A stretch of 64,000 nucleotides of DNA from Ancylomarina sp048268005 (GTDB taxonomy: Bacteria > Bacteroidota > Bacteroidia > Bacteroidales > Marinifilaceae): NCBI GenBank assembly GCA_048268005.1, contig JBLWWJ010000002.1:868001-932000 (forward strand), read 5' to 3'. Position 1 is the first letter of the stretch, and each line of letters opens with the position of its first letter. Shown in pieces: positions 53,346 to 62,022 of this stretch. The notes under the pieces are model-generated. The model did not search any database. It had not been told where the DNA came from and saw only the letters and a program-made list of their open reading frames with translations. The position numbers were made by a program, and so were the translations under genes.

Positions 53346-54041
53346 ATGACTATCCCCGAAAAAACAATCACTTGCAAGAATTGCTTAACGAAATCAGAAT
53401 GTTTCAAGGAATTAAATGATTCTCAGTTGGAATTGATTGAAGAAGGTCGCCTGGAAGTTACATTCAAAAAGGGAGAAGTCATTTGCAAGCAAGGCATGTT
53501 AGCCTCACATGTGATCTATATTAGGAGTGGGTTTGTGAAATTGTATATAGAAGGTAATAATGGTAAGAACATTATTCTAACCATTGAAAAGGAAGGTTAT
53601 TTGATAGGATTACAATCTTTATTCGGGAAAAATATCTTCCATTATACGGCTGTTGCTTATGAGGAAACAACGGTTTGTCTGTTCGAGATGAAGGCCTTAA
53701 GTAATTTGCTGGAACACAACTCTCGCTTTTCTGCAAAAATGATTGCTCGTTTAAACGAGAATACCATTCGATCCTACAGTCGTTTGTTTTGTTTAACTCA
53801 AAAACAATCTAGTGGAAGGTTAGCAGAAATACTACTTTGTCTATCCAATAGAATATATAAGAGTCCTCGCTTTAACCTCGCTTTATCAAGAAAAGATTTG
53901 GCAGAACTGACAGTGATGTCTGTTGAGAGCCTGTCACGGGTGATAAAAGAGTTTAAGGATGATAAGTTAATTATCGTGGATGGAAAAACCATTGAAATAT
54001 CAGACCGAAAACGATTGGAAATGATTTGTGAGAATGGCTAG
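53346..54041 (+). CDS. FNR-type Crp/Fnr transcription regulator with four-cysteine [4Fe-4S] signature
   Basis: 231 residues from ATG 53346. The N-terminal cyclic-nucleotide-binding-type barrel is followed by a Crp helix-turn-helix (FNLALSRKDLAELTVMSVESLSRVIKEFKDDKLI). Cysteines Cys10, Cys13 and Cys19 (CKNCLTKSEC) keep the C-x2-C-x5-C spacing of E. coli FNR Cys20/23/29, and Cys111 (ETTVCLFEM) matches FNR Cys122 (SMVCEIPFE) in both local sequence and distance. Family knowledge says such a cluster is destroyed by oxygen. The gene is divergent from the sulfurtransferase/reductase cluster, so it probably turns that cluster on without oxygen. DNA targets are inferred, not shown. Confidence 0.9.
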   Translation: MTIPEKTITCKNCLTKSECFKELNDSQLELIEEGRLEVTFKKGEVICKQGMLASHVIYIRSGFVKLYIEGNNGKNIILTIEKEGYLIGLQSLFGKNIFHYTAVAYEETTVCLFEMKALSNLLEHNSRFSAKMIARLNENTIRSYSRLFCLTQKQSSGRLAEILLCLSNRIYKSPRFNLALSRKDLAELTVMSVESLSRVIKEFKDDKLIIVDGKTIEISDRKRLEMICENG

Positions 54042-54070
54042 ATTGAGATTTTAAAAGACTTATAAATAAA

Positions 54071-54116
54071 AATGGCGGCTTATGACCTGATTAAGGAAAT
54101 AAGCCGCCATTATATT
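54071..54116. terminator. Bidirectional terminator between FNR-like and KAS III genes
   Basis: Arms AATGGCGGCTTA and TAAGCCGCCATT, a 12-bp perfect stem with a 17-base loop, flanked by A-rich and T-rich DNA. Confidence 0.8.
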
Positions 54117-54132
54117 TTGATAATAAAACGAA

Positions 54133-55215
54133 TTACATTTTATAAACCATCGCATTGATATTCATGCCTGCACCTACCGATGCAAAGACAATGCTGTCAC
54201 CCTTATTTATTTTGTGAGGTTTCAGTTCATCCTTCAAAATAAGATCCAGTAGAGTAGGAACAGTTGCCACTGAAGAATTTCCTAACCAAGATATGGTCAT
54301 TGGCATAATACCTTCTGGTAATTCATCAATGTCATATAGCTTATATAACCTTTTTAATATAGCATCGTCCATTTTTCCATTGGCTTGATGAATCAATATC
54401 TTTTTTATTTCACTGAGCGGCGTCTTACTCTTTAGTAGACAGGATTCTATGGCTTGTGGTACTGTTGTTAGAGCATACTGGTATAATCTTCGACCATTCA
54501 TTTTCAGAAATAGGGCATCCTTGAACTCGCTATCGGGATTAAAAGATGTATCCATATACAGCATTTCTGAAAATTGGTAGGTATCCGATCGAGTCGTATG
54601 GGCTAATATACCTATAGGTGTATCACTTTCTTTTCCTTCAAGAATTACAGCACCAGCACCATCAGCATAAAGCATACTGTCTCTGTCGTATGGGTCTGAA
54701 ATACGAGATAAAACATCGGCACCTATAACTAATATTTGTTTAGCATCGCCAGATTTGATGAAGTAATCAGCCTGAATTGTGGCTTGTAACCAACCCGGAC
54801 ATCCGAATGGCAAATCGTAAGCAATGCAGTTGGGGTTTTGAATTCCTAGCTTATATTTGACCCGTGCAGCTAAGCTGGGAACAAGATCTGACTTTCTATT
54901 ATCATGTTTCACATCACCGAAGTTGTGAGCTACAATAATATAATCCAGCTCTTCCTTATTTACATTTGAACTTATTATGGCATCTTCTGCAGCAAAAAAA
55001 GCAATATCTGATGTAACGAGGTCTTTCGTAACATGTCGTCTCTCAGCAATGGTGGTTATATCTTCAAACTTTTCGGTTATTTCCTGATTCGATTTCTCAC
55101 TCTTTTTACCATAAGTGTCATAAAATTCATGGGTGAGAAAATCCTCATTCTTCACTTTTGTAGATGGAATATACTTTCCCGTTCCTCTGATGATACTGTA
55201 AATTTTGCTGCTCAT
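54133..55215 (-). CDS. 3-oxoacyl-ACP synthase III-type (FabH-like) ketosynthase
   Basis: 360 residues in the thiolase fold. The catalytic triad can be placed: Cys139 in LPFGCPGWLQA, His in ILIHQANGKMDD and Asn in WLGNSSVATVP. It condenses an acyl-CoA with malonyl-ACP or a similar partner. The flanks of the Cys motif (FGCPG) and the insert near residues 35-55 differ from housekeeping FabH, so a specialised lipid or secondary-metabolite enzyme is plausible. No acyl carrier protein or fatty acid genes are adjacent. Confidence 0.85.
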   Translation of the reverse strand: MSSKIYSIIRGTGKYIPSTKVKNEDFLTHEFYDTYGKKSEKSNQEITEKFEDITTIAERRHVTKDLVTSDIAFFAAEDAIISSNVNKEELDYIIVAHNFGDVKHDNRKSDLVPSLAARVKYKLGIQNPNCIAYDLPFGCPGWLQATIQADYFIKSGDAKQILVIGADVLSRISDPYDRDSMLYADGAGAVILEGKESDTPIGILAHTTRSDTYQFSEMLYMDTSFNPDSEFKDALFLKMNGRRLYQYALTTVPQAIESCLLKSKTPLSEIKKILIHQANGKMDDAILKRLYKLYDIDELPEGIMPMTISWLGNSSVATVPTLLDLILKDELKPHKINKGDSIVFASVGAGMNINAMVYKM

Positions 55216-55508
55216 ATTATTGGGTTTTCAAATTGTTTAGGTTGTAAACGATTCTACTAAGGAAGGGGTGAGTGAGATACACTCCAGGCTTTTCAAGTCG
55301 AGCTTAATACCTTAATATTAGCAAAATATATTTTAAAAACAGCTTTTGATCTGGTATAAGTTTAGTCCAAACAAGCTAAACTGTCTTCCTGTGAGTGATT
55401 AGTATAGAAAACGAAAAGACCATATATAGGGACTTAAGAAGTGTTAAGTTTTAGAATATTCTAAGGGTTTTTAATTTCCTTTGCATTTGAATCAAACAGA
55501 TTGAATAT
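55216..55508. other. Divergent intergenic region, 293 bp
   Basis: Between the KAS III gene and the GNAT-like gene. AT-rich, with no gene and no full promoter consensus that I can identify. Confidence 0.4.
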
Positions 55509-56177
55509 ATGAATGAAAATGTTAGAATCGAATACAGTTTTTCGCATTTGCTTGATGTCGATTATGCTTCACATCCCAATATGATTGCTTATTCAGGTCG
55601 GATATTAATCAAATCAGATGAGGATTTTGATAATTACGATTTAGACGAAGTTGAGATCGGTACGATCTGTTTAGAGATGTATGATTTAAATTTTGAAGCA
55701 GGTTATTGTACACTGAAGGAAGCCTTTGATAAAACACCTTCATCTTTTGAAGTGGGTACAGCCATACTAAATGATAGCTATGAAAAGATAGATGATCATA
55801 TCGTTGACTTGGTAGGGGATAGCTTTAATCGAAATGTTTTGCTGGTTAAGCAATTAGAGCTGAAAGAAAAATACTGCGGAAAAGGTTATGGCAAGTATGT
55901 TTTAAATAGTTTGGGCATCTATTTCAAGTCGACCTGTGCTTATGTGGCTCTTAAAAGTTTTCCTATGGGTTTTGAAGGCATCACCGACGATAGAAATTAC
56001 GATAAAGCACAAGAAAGACTCAACGCATTTTTTTCAAGATGTGGTTATAAGAAGATACGCCATGAAGTAGATAATGATATTGAAGAAGATGAGTTTGACG
56101 AATTAGATCTGGATTTTCTGGATACGGATGAGGATGAAATGAAGCATATCTTTATTAAAAATATTTCTCCTGCTTAG
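55509..56177 (+). CDS. GNAT-like protein with acidic C-terminus
   Basis: 222 residues. A GNAT-type acetyl-CoA signature is visible as QLELKEKYCGKGYGKYVLNSL (residues ~115-135; the G-x-G-x-G/K core of motif A), followed by a segment ending FFSRCGYKKIRH typical of motif B. The tail is strongly acidic (IEEDEFDELDLDFLDTDEDE). It may acetylate a protein or small molecule; no substrate can be named. No signal peptide. Monocistronic, ended by a strong bidirectional terminator. Confidence 0.7.
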   Translation: MNENVRIEYSFSHLLDVDYASHPNMIAYSGRILIKSDEDFDNYDLDEVEIGTICLEMYDLNFEAGYCTLKEAFDKTPSSFEVGTAILNDSYEKIDDHIVDLVGDSFNRNVLLVKQLELKEKYCGKGYGKYVLNSLGIYFKSTCAYVALKSFPMGFEGITDDRNYDKAQERLNAFFSRCGYKKIRHEVDNDIEEDEFDELDLDFLDTDEDEMKHIFIKNISPA

Positions 56178-56234
56178 AGATTCAATAGGATAAATTGATA
56201 GTATTGTTACTGATGAATAGGTATCCTAAAAGCG

Positions 56235-56271
56235 AAAATGCCACATCAAGGAAGCATAGATGTGGCATTTT
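56235..56271. terminator. Bidirectional intrinsic terminator
   Basis: Arms AAAATGCCACATC and GATGTGGCATTTT form a 13-bp perfect stem with an 11-base loop between convergent GNAT-like and M14 peptidase genes. Confidence 0.9.
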
Positions 56272-56302
56272 CTGAGTAATATACAGAGTGTATATGTCTT
56301 TA

Positions 56303-57430
56303 TTATCTTAATTGATCAACCACCTGTAAAACTGGGTGTAAGATTGATTCTCCGAATAAAATACTTCTTTCCGGAGACCATCCAAATTCAGGGTCTGGAA
56401 GATCATTATTGTCCTTAAATGGCATTTCAACGGTCAAAGATAAACATTTATATCGTTCTCCAATATGTTTTGAGCAGATTGCTAGATTAGCCTTGCCAGG
56501 TTCGTTCTTTGGGTAGCCATGAGTGTCTTGAAAATCAGGGCATGAAGCCTTCCACGATTCAGTGAATTTTTCTAAAAGATTTTTTAATCTCTCATCATAA
56601 GAAGGGATACCTTCGATACTTGAAATGAAGTTGTAAGGTAAGTCTTCATCACCATGAATATCGATATTCAAATCACAACCAACTTTATCCATCATATTAC
56701 GAATATGATAAACTTCTGGACTATAGTCCAAACTAGGTTCAGCCCACTCACGATTTAGGTTGGCACCAGCAGCATTCGATCTTAAGTTCCCCAAAATGCT
56801 ACCATCAACATTAATATTTGGAACAATATAGAAGACCGCCTTGCTCAATAGAGTTCTTGAAACCGCATCATCCTCGTCAAGTAGCTTACCAATAAAGCCT
56901 TCCATAAACCATTCCGCCATAGACTCACCTGGATGTTGGCGTGCAATCACCCAAATCTTTTTCTTTTCAGGTGATGGTTCACCAGCAATCAGCATATCGA
57001 TATCACGCCCTTGTACGGTTTCACCTATGGAAACCAATTCACACTCAGGTGAAAGCTGCGCATTGTGAACCAGATTAAGGTGCTGTTCGTAGCTATATGG
57101 AGCAAAATAAGCGTAAAATACGGAGTTGAACTCAGGTGTGTGTTCAATCACTAATTCTTTTCCATCGTATGAGCTCGGTACTCTAAACCAGGTTTCCTTA
57201 TCGTATGAAGCTGCTGCAGAATAACCATTATATCCCTCAGGATACGATGCTTCAGAAGCATTCATGATACGCATTTTACAAGCTTGATTCTGGGCGCCTT
57301 GTAAACGAAAGTGGAACCACTGAAAGAAATCAGAATTGGTGTCTTTATTGATTTCCAGTTGAATATTTGAAGGAGTGGAGCAATCTATGACCTTGATATT
57401 ACCACTATCAAAATTTGAGTTGATTTTCAT
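56303..57430 (-). CDS. M14-type zinc carboxypeptidase (cytosolic carboxypeptidase-like)
   Basis: 375 residues, no signal peptide. An N-terminal beta-sandwich (~1-125) precedes the catalytic domain with the zinc motif RQHPGESMAEW (H-x2-E), a second zinc His in NIDIHGDEDLPYNF, NLNREW for substrate binding, and the catalytic Glu in LTVEMPFKDN. This is the M14D/AGBL-like group, which in eukaryotes trims glutamate tails; bacterial substrates are unknown. A -7 box on the minus strand (TATCTTTG, 57476-57469) lies 38 bases upstream. Confidence 0.9.
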   Translation of the reverse strand: MKINSNFDSGNIKVIDCSTPSNIQLEINKDTNSDFFQWFHFRLQGAQNQACKMRIMNASEASYPEGYNGYSAAASYDKETWFRVPSSYDGKELVIEHTPEFNSVFYAYFAPYSYEQHLNLVHNAQLSPECELVSIGETVQGRDIDMLIAGEPSPEKKKIWVIARQHPGESMAEWFMEGFIGKLLDEDDAVSRTLLSKAVFYIVPNINVDGSILGNLRSNAAGANLNREWAEPSLDYSPEVYHIRNMMDKVGCDLNIDIHGDEDLPYNFISSIEGIPSYDERLKNLLEKFTESWKASCPDFQDTHGYPKNEPGKANLAICSKHIGERYKCLSLTVEMPFKDNNDLPDPEFGWSPERSILFGESILHPVLQVVDQLR

Positions 57431-57468
57431 ATTAAGTGTTTTTTTAGTTGTCGTTTTTATTCGATTAC

Positions 57469-57476
57469 CAAAGATA
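57469..57476 (-). promoter_or_regulatory. Promoter -7 element for the M14 peptidase gene
   Basis: Minus-strand TATCTTTG, a full match to TAnnTTTG, without a clear -33 element. Confidence 0.45.
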
Positions 57477-57550
57477 ATTTATTTGAAAACTTAGACCTAT
57501 AGTTTGTCTTTATTTCTGATTAAAATCTATCTGCCAGGATGTGTGTTTTA

Positions 57551-57580
57551 TTGATAAACTTAATTATTTGTATAAATTTG
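57551..57580 (+). promoter_or_regulatory. Bacteroidota promoter for mltG
   Basis: TTG at 57551-57553, a 19-bp spacer, TAAATTTG at 57573-57580. Transcription would start near 57587, ahead of the ATG at 57613 and downstream of the ATG at 57541. Confidence 0.7.
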
Positions 57581-57612
57581 TGGGGAAGCGTACGACCCGA
57601 AACCTAAGAAAT

Positions 57613-58683
57613 ATGATCAATCTATTTAGACTAGAGAAACTTCAATCGAAAAAATTGAAATATGCACTGATTGCAATTTTTATTTTATTTGTTGTTGTAG
57701 GAACAGTTTTATTGAAATATTACCGTAATATCTTTTCATCTAATATCGATTTGGGTGAGAAAAAGGAATTGTTTATTCACATTCCATCTGGGGCAGATAT
57801 GCAATCCGTTCTTCATATTTTTGAGGAAAGCAAGGGTGTTGTTAATCTATCTTCATTGGAGTGGGTGATGAATAAGAAGCAATATGGGAAGTCTATTAAA
57901 TCGGGTCGATATCGCATCGAAGATGGTATTAATAATAATGACTTGGTTAATATATTACGATCAGGAAATCAAACGCCTATTAATTTAACTTTCAACAATA
58001 CCCGTACTCTTGAAGAGTTCGCCGGTAAAATTGGTCGTCAAATTGAGGCTGATTCTTTAAGTATCTTGAATTTTTTGAAGGATGAGGCGAACGTAAAGCC
58101 TTATGGCTTTAAACCAGAAACAGCTATCGGACTTTTTATTCCTAACTCTTATCAGGTATACTGGAATATGTCTCCTAAGTCATTTACTGATCGTATGTAC
58201 AAAGAGTATGTGAAATTCTGGAATGTTGATAGGATGAAAAAGGCTGCCAAGCTGAATATGACGCCTATTGAAGTAAGTACACTTGCGTCAATTGTTGATG
58301 AGGAAACCATAAAAAATGATGAGAAAGCTCGTGTTGCTGGTGTTTATGTGAATCGATTAAAACGAGGGATAAAGCTTGATGCGGATCCAACACTTAAATT
58401 CGCCTGGGGCGATTTTACCATGCGTCGTGTATTAAATAAGCATAAGGCTATCAAATCACCTTATAATACCTATAAATATGCAGGTTTACCGCCAGGGCCT
58501 ATACGTCAGGCTTCAATTTCAGGTTTAAATGCTGTTTTAAATTGTGAAAATCACAAATATTATTATTTCTGTGCGAGTCCTAAATTTAATGGTTACCATG
58601 TTTTTGCCCGTAGCCTTAGAGAACACAACAAGAATGCAGCTAAATACCAACGTGCATTGAATCTACAACGTATTTTTAAATAA
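57613..58683 (+). CDS. mltG: Endolytic murein transglycosylase MltG (YceG)
   Basis: 356 residues from ATG 57613; the longer frame from 57541 is ruled out by the promoter. One N-terminal membrane helix (KYALIAIFILFVVVGTVLL), a LysM-like region (~50-120) and the YceG catalytic region with ASIVDEET (residues 225-232, catalytic Glu in this loop), VAGVYVNRLKRGIKLDADPT, YNTYKYAGLPPGPI and FCASPKFNGYHVFARSLREH. It cleaves nascent peptidoglycan glycan strands at the inner membrane. Divergent from the M14 peptidase gene and followed by a bidirectional terminator facing murB. Confidence 0.93.
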   Translation: MINLFRLEKLQSKKLKYALIAIFILFVVVGTVLLKYYRNIFSSNIDLGEKKELFIHIPSGADMQSVLHIFEESKGVVNLSSLEWVMNKKQYGKSIKSGRYRIEDGINNNDLVNILRSGNQTPINLTFNNTRTLEEFAGKIGRQIEADSLSILNFLKDEANVKPYGFKPETAIGLFIPNSYQVYWNMSPKSFTDRMYKEYVKFWNVDRMKKAAKLNMTPIEVSTLASIVDEETIKNDEKARVAGVYVNRLKRGIKLDADPTLKFAWGDFTMRRVLNKHKAIKSPYNTYKYAGLPPGPIRQASISGLNAVLNCENHKYYYFCASPKFNGYHVFARSLREHNKNAAKYQRALNLQRIFK

Positions 58684-58785
58684 GATATTAAAAGTCTAAA
58701 GAGTCAAAATGCCCAAAAGTCGAAAAGGGTTGAGAATAGCGAAGTTCGTCTAAGGGCAATCGAAAGATCATAAGGAGCTATAAAA

Positions 58786-58815
58786 AAAAGAGTGATTAGT
58801 AATAATCACTCTTTT
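58786..58815. terminator. Bidirectional intrinsic terminator
   Basis: Arms AAAAGAGTGATTA and TAATCACTCTTTT form a 13-bp perfect stem with a 4-base loop between mltG and the convergent murB. Confidence 0.9.
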
Positions 58816-58836
58816 CTTGTTATATCATGGGGCAAC

Positions 58837-59850
58837 TTAAATGGCATTAACTTCCATTTCTAATTTAACCCCATATTTTAGTAGAACTGATTTCTTTATA
58901 TCGTTGGCTAGTTGAAGTACCTCATAGCCCTTTGCATTGCCCAGGTTGACAAGAACGAGAGCCTGATCTTTATGCACACCTGCTTGACCTACTTGTTTGC
59001 CTTTCCAGCCACATTGTTCAATTAACCAACCGGCAGCCAGTTTGGTATTTGTGTCGTCTACCTCGTAATTTGGACAGTCAGGAAATTTAGCTAATAGTTT
59101 CTCTGCAAATCGTGTTTCAACAATTGGATTCTTAAAGAAGGAACCTGCATTACCAATTACTTCAGGATCGGGTAGCTTCGATTCTCTAATCTTGATGATG
59201 ACCTCGCGGATGTTTTTTAGATTGACTTCATCGTAGTTTTCAAGTTCTTTACTAATAGCGCCATATTCCAGGTTGAATTCTGGCTTTTTACTCAATCTAA
59301 AATAAACGTGAGTGATAACAAAAAGATTCTTATACTCCTTTTTAAAAACTGAGTCACGATAGTCGAACTCACAATGGAAATTCTGAAATTCAACTTGTTT
59401 TTTACTTTCTATTGAAATGGCATCAAGCTTTTCAACAACCTGACAAGCCTCAACGCCGTAGGCTCCAATGTTTTGAACAGGTACTGCACCAACGACACCG
59501 GGAATATTGGATAGATTCTCAATGCCACCGTACTCATTGTTTACAGCCCAGGCTACAAACTCATCCCAATCTTCATTGGCACCAGCTTTCACAAGAATAG
59601 AATCATCATTTTCTTCAACAATCTCAATGCCTTTGATATTGGGATGCAGAATCAAACCCTGGTAGTCATCTGTGAAAAGCAAGTTCGATCCACCACCCAG
59701 AATGAGATAGTCGATATTCTCAAGTGTATTGTCATTCAAAAAAGATTGAATTTCATCAACTGTGTCGAACTGGAAAAAGTAGTCGGCTTTGGCCTCAATG
59801 CCAAAAGTATTATAAGGTTTTAAAGCGTAATTTTCGTGTAGAATAGCCAT
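58837..59850 (-). CDS. murB: UDP-N-acetylenolpyruvoylglucosamine reductase MurB
   Basis: 337 residues, type I MurB. FAD-binding motif ILGGGSNLLF, IPGVVGAVPVQNIGAYG and the catalytic serine loop GNAGSFFKNP with the substrate site CGWKGKQVGQAGVHKDQALVLVN near the C-terminus are all clear. It reduces UDP-GlcNAc enolpyruvate to UDP-MurNAc for peptidoglycan. It faces mltG, another wall gene, but on the opposite strand. The threonine aldolase gene lies 34 bases upstream on the same strand, so they may be co-transcribed. Confidence 0.96.
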   Translation of the reverse strand: MAILHENYALKPYNTFGIEAKADYFFQFDTVDEIQSFLNDNTLENIDYLILGGGSNLLFTDDYQGLILHPNIKGIEIVEENDDSILVKAGANEDWDEFVAWAVNNEYGGIENLSNIPGVVGAVPVQNIGAYGVEACQVVEKLDAISIESKKQVEFQNFHCEFDYRDSVFKKEYKNLFVITHVYFRLSKKPEFNLEYGAISKELENYDEVNLKNIREVIIKIRESKLPDPEVIGNAGSFFKNPIVETRFAEKLLAKFPDCPNYEVDDTNTKLAAGWLIEQCGWKGKQVGQAGVHKDQALVLVNLGNAKGYEVLQLANDIKKSVLLKYGVKLEMEVNAI

Positions 59851-59884
59851 TTAGCAATTTGTGATTTGCAATTAATAATTGTGA

Positions 59885-60913
59885 TTAGCTAAGTTGTTCT
59901 TTCAATAAAGCAACAAAGCCTCTTATATCTTCTTCTGTCGTATCGAAAGAGCATAACCATCTGACTTCGCCAGCGTGCTCATCCCAAACCCAAAAGAAAT
60001 ATTCTTCTTGAAGCTTTTCAATTTTGTCCTTAGGAATGATAGCCCATATACCATTGGTTTTAACTTCCTGAGTGATTTTAATCGCTTCAATATTTCGAAC
60101 TTCCGATTCCAAAAGTTCTGCCATTTTATTGGCATGACGAGCCGTTTTTAACCAAAGATCATCTGTCAATAATGCTTCGAACTGACAGGCAATGTATTTC
60201 ATTTTTGAACAAAGCTGCATACTCTGCTTACGAACGTATTTGGTATTTTTTGAAAGTTCCGGATTGAAGAAGATAACCGCTTCACCCAGCATCATCCCAT
60301 TTTTTGTTCCACCGAAACTTAAAACATCCACACCGGCTTTATTGGTGATCTCTTTCACATCTACATCTAAGCTTGCTACCGCATTAGCCAATCGGGCGCC
60401 ATCCATGTGCACATACATATCGTGCTCATGTGCCAAATCGCAAATTGCCTTAACTTCCTCGGGTGAGTAAACGGTACCCAACTCAGTACATTGTGTGATT
60501 GAGATAACTTTAGGTTGCGAATGGTGTTCAAAACCAAAACCGTGAAGTTGGGTTTTTATTAATTCTGGTGTTAATTTACCATCCGTAACTTCGATAGGAA
60601 TAAACTTGCAACCTGTAAATTTATCAGGAGCACCACACTCGTCAACCTGTATGTGAGCTGTTGATGGACAAATAACCGAATTCCAGGACTGAGTTAAGGT
60701 TGATAAACCAATCACATTAGCTCCTGTACCATTAAAAACAAAATAAACATCGATGTCATCACCAAACAAGTGCTTGAATTTTTCGGTGGCAGATGCTGTG
60801 TATTGATCACCGCCATAGGCCATAGAATGACCATGGTTAACCTTTTGAATGGCTTCCATTACCTCTGGTAAAACACCTGAAAAATTATCACTGGCAAATC
60901 CTCGTTTGTTCAT
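59885..60913 (-). CDS. Threonine aldolase family / beta-eliminating lyase
   Basis: 342 residues of PLP fold-type I. Start MNKRGFASDNFSGVLPEVM; PLP-binding Asp/His in MYVHMDGARLANA and the Schiff-base lysine in LSFGGTKNGMMLGEAV. These match low-specificity L-threonine aldolases (glycine from threonine), though the family includes other beta-eliminating enzymes. It is upstream of murB by 34 bases. Confidence 0.88.
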   Translation of the reverse strand: MNKRGFASDNFSGVLPEVMEAIQKVNHGHSMAYGGDQYTASATEKFKHLFGDDIDVYFVFNGTGANVIGLSTLTQSWNSVICPSTAHIQVDECGAPDKFTGCKFIPIEVTDGKLTPELIKTQLHGFGFEHHSQPKVISITQCTELGTVYSPEEVKAICDLAHEHDMYVHMDGARLANAVASLDVDVKEITNKAGVDVLSFGGTKNGMMLGEAVIFFNPELSKNTKYVRKQSMQLCSKMKYIACQFEALLTDDLWLKTARHANKMAELLESEVRNIEAIKITQEVKTNGIWAIIPKDKIEKLQEEYFFWVWDEHAGEVRWLCSFDTTEEDIRGFVALLKEQLS

Positions 60914-61017
60914 GTCCGTTGTGTTTAAATGATTAGCTTTTTAGAGAAGCTAAAAATAGCTTTTATTCTGTAAAGGGAGAGGACTGAGGACAGGATTTTT
61001 TTTAGCTCAAAAGAAAG

Positions 61018-61051
61018 CCCTCATACTTGCAGTTAACTGCAAGTATGAGGG
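61018..61051. terminator. Perfect 34-bp palindrome, probable terminator
   Basis: The half CCCTCATACTTGCAGTT is followed immediately by its exact reverse complement, with no loop. It lies 31 bases beyond the stop of the minus-strand barrel protein gene and is followed on that strand by a T-rich run, so it probably ends that transcript. As DNA it could also be a binding site. Confidence 0.6.
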
Positions 61052-61082
61052 AATCTGTTTTGCGGGTATTTTTGATATTGGA

Positions 61083-61829
61083 TTACATCTTATTTATATT
61101 CCAACTAAAACCAAGTGAGAAGTAATGCATCTCGTGATTTAATCCCAGGCCAAATGAAACATCTAGTTGAAAATTGTCTTTAAGCAGATAAGTTAAACCT
61201 GAATCGAAGTTAGTCCCCCAATCGGAGAATTCGGCATATTCACCGTAGATCTCGAGATAGGTTCCGAATTTCTTGCTTAAACCAACTCCCAAAGCAAGAG
61301 AGTAGGTTAAATCACCGCTGTCTTGCCCCATATTATCGTAGCCAAGATTGTAGCCTAAACCCAGTTTGTCATTAATTTTGTGAGATATGGCAAGTTTGTT
61401 TACTGTACCTAATTTGTCATTTGTTAAAGCTTTTGATCCCGTGGGTAAAATCAAGTGAGACAGAAAAGCAATTTCGGTGTTAACATCTTTCTTTTTTAAG
61501 ACTTGAATTTTGGCACCAATTTCCAGATCGCTTACGCCAAAATCACTTTGTGAAGTCACGTCATTTTTAATGTTTTCGAATTGTTGAACAAATCGAAGCT
61601 CTATACTTTTTGTAAGCCCATATCTTAATAATGTTGAGGGGATTAGAGTTTGTTTGATTAATCCATCTTCATAATTGCCAAATAGGACGCCACTCTCAAT
61701 CTGTAAACTTTTTAGCGGAATGGTTGTGGATGATTCAGTTTGATCTGGTCTGTCGGTTACAATTGTTTGAGCCTTTATACCCAAGCCGAAGAGAAGTAAA
61801 ACGAATAAAAGTGTACACTTTTTAATCAT
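61083..61829 (-). CDS. Outer membrane 'transporter' of the phenol_MetA_deg type
   Basis: 248 residues: signal peptide at 1-20 (ends GIKAQ), then TIVTDRPDQTESS and IPLKSLQIESGVLFGNYEDG, the opening of this beta-barrel family, alternating amphipathic strands and a C-terminal Phe/Trp-rich end (FSLGFSWNINKM). The family is annotated as outer membrane transporter or MetA-pathway of phenol degradation, but the actual substrate is unknown. Followed by the 34-bp palindrome. Confidence 0.82.
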   Translation of the reverse strand: MIKKCTLLFVLLLFGLGIKAQTIVTDRPDQTESSTTIPLKSLQIESGVLFGNYEDGLIKQTLIPSTLLRYGLTKSIELRFVQQFENIKNDVTSQSDFGVSDLEIGAKIQVLKKKDVNTEIAFLSHLILPTGSKALTNDKLGTVNKLAISHKINDKLGLGYNLGYDNMGQDSGDLTYSLALGVGLSKKFGTYLEIYGEYAEFSDWGTNFDSGLTYLLKDNFQLDVSFGLGLNHEMHYFSLGFSWNINKM

Positions 61830-62022
61830 TGGAATATATTTAAATGAGTAATAGTAAGCGTATTACCAATTTACGATTTATTCTGATAAGCTGAAAATAA
61901 AAGGTTTTAGGAGTATTCTTCTTGATTTTCTACAGTTGTCCTACAAAAAGTAAGTCCTTCAATTATTAGTTTTACCTAATTCTATTAAAGGACTTGCTTC
62001 GAAAATAAGATTTCTATTTTTT

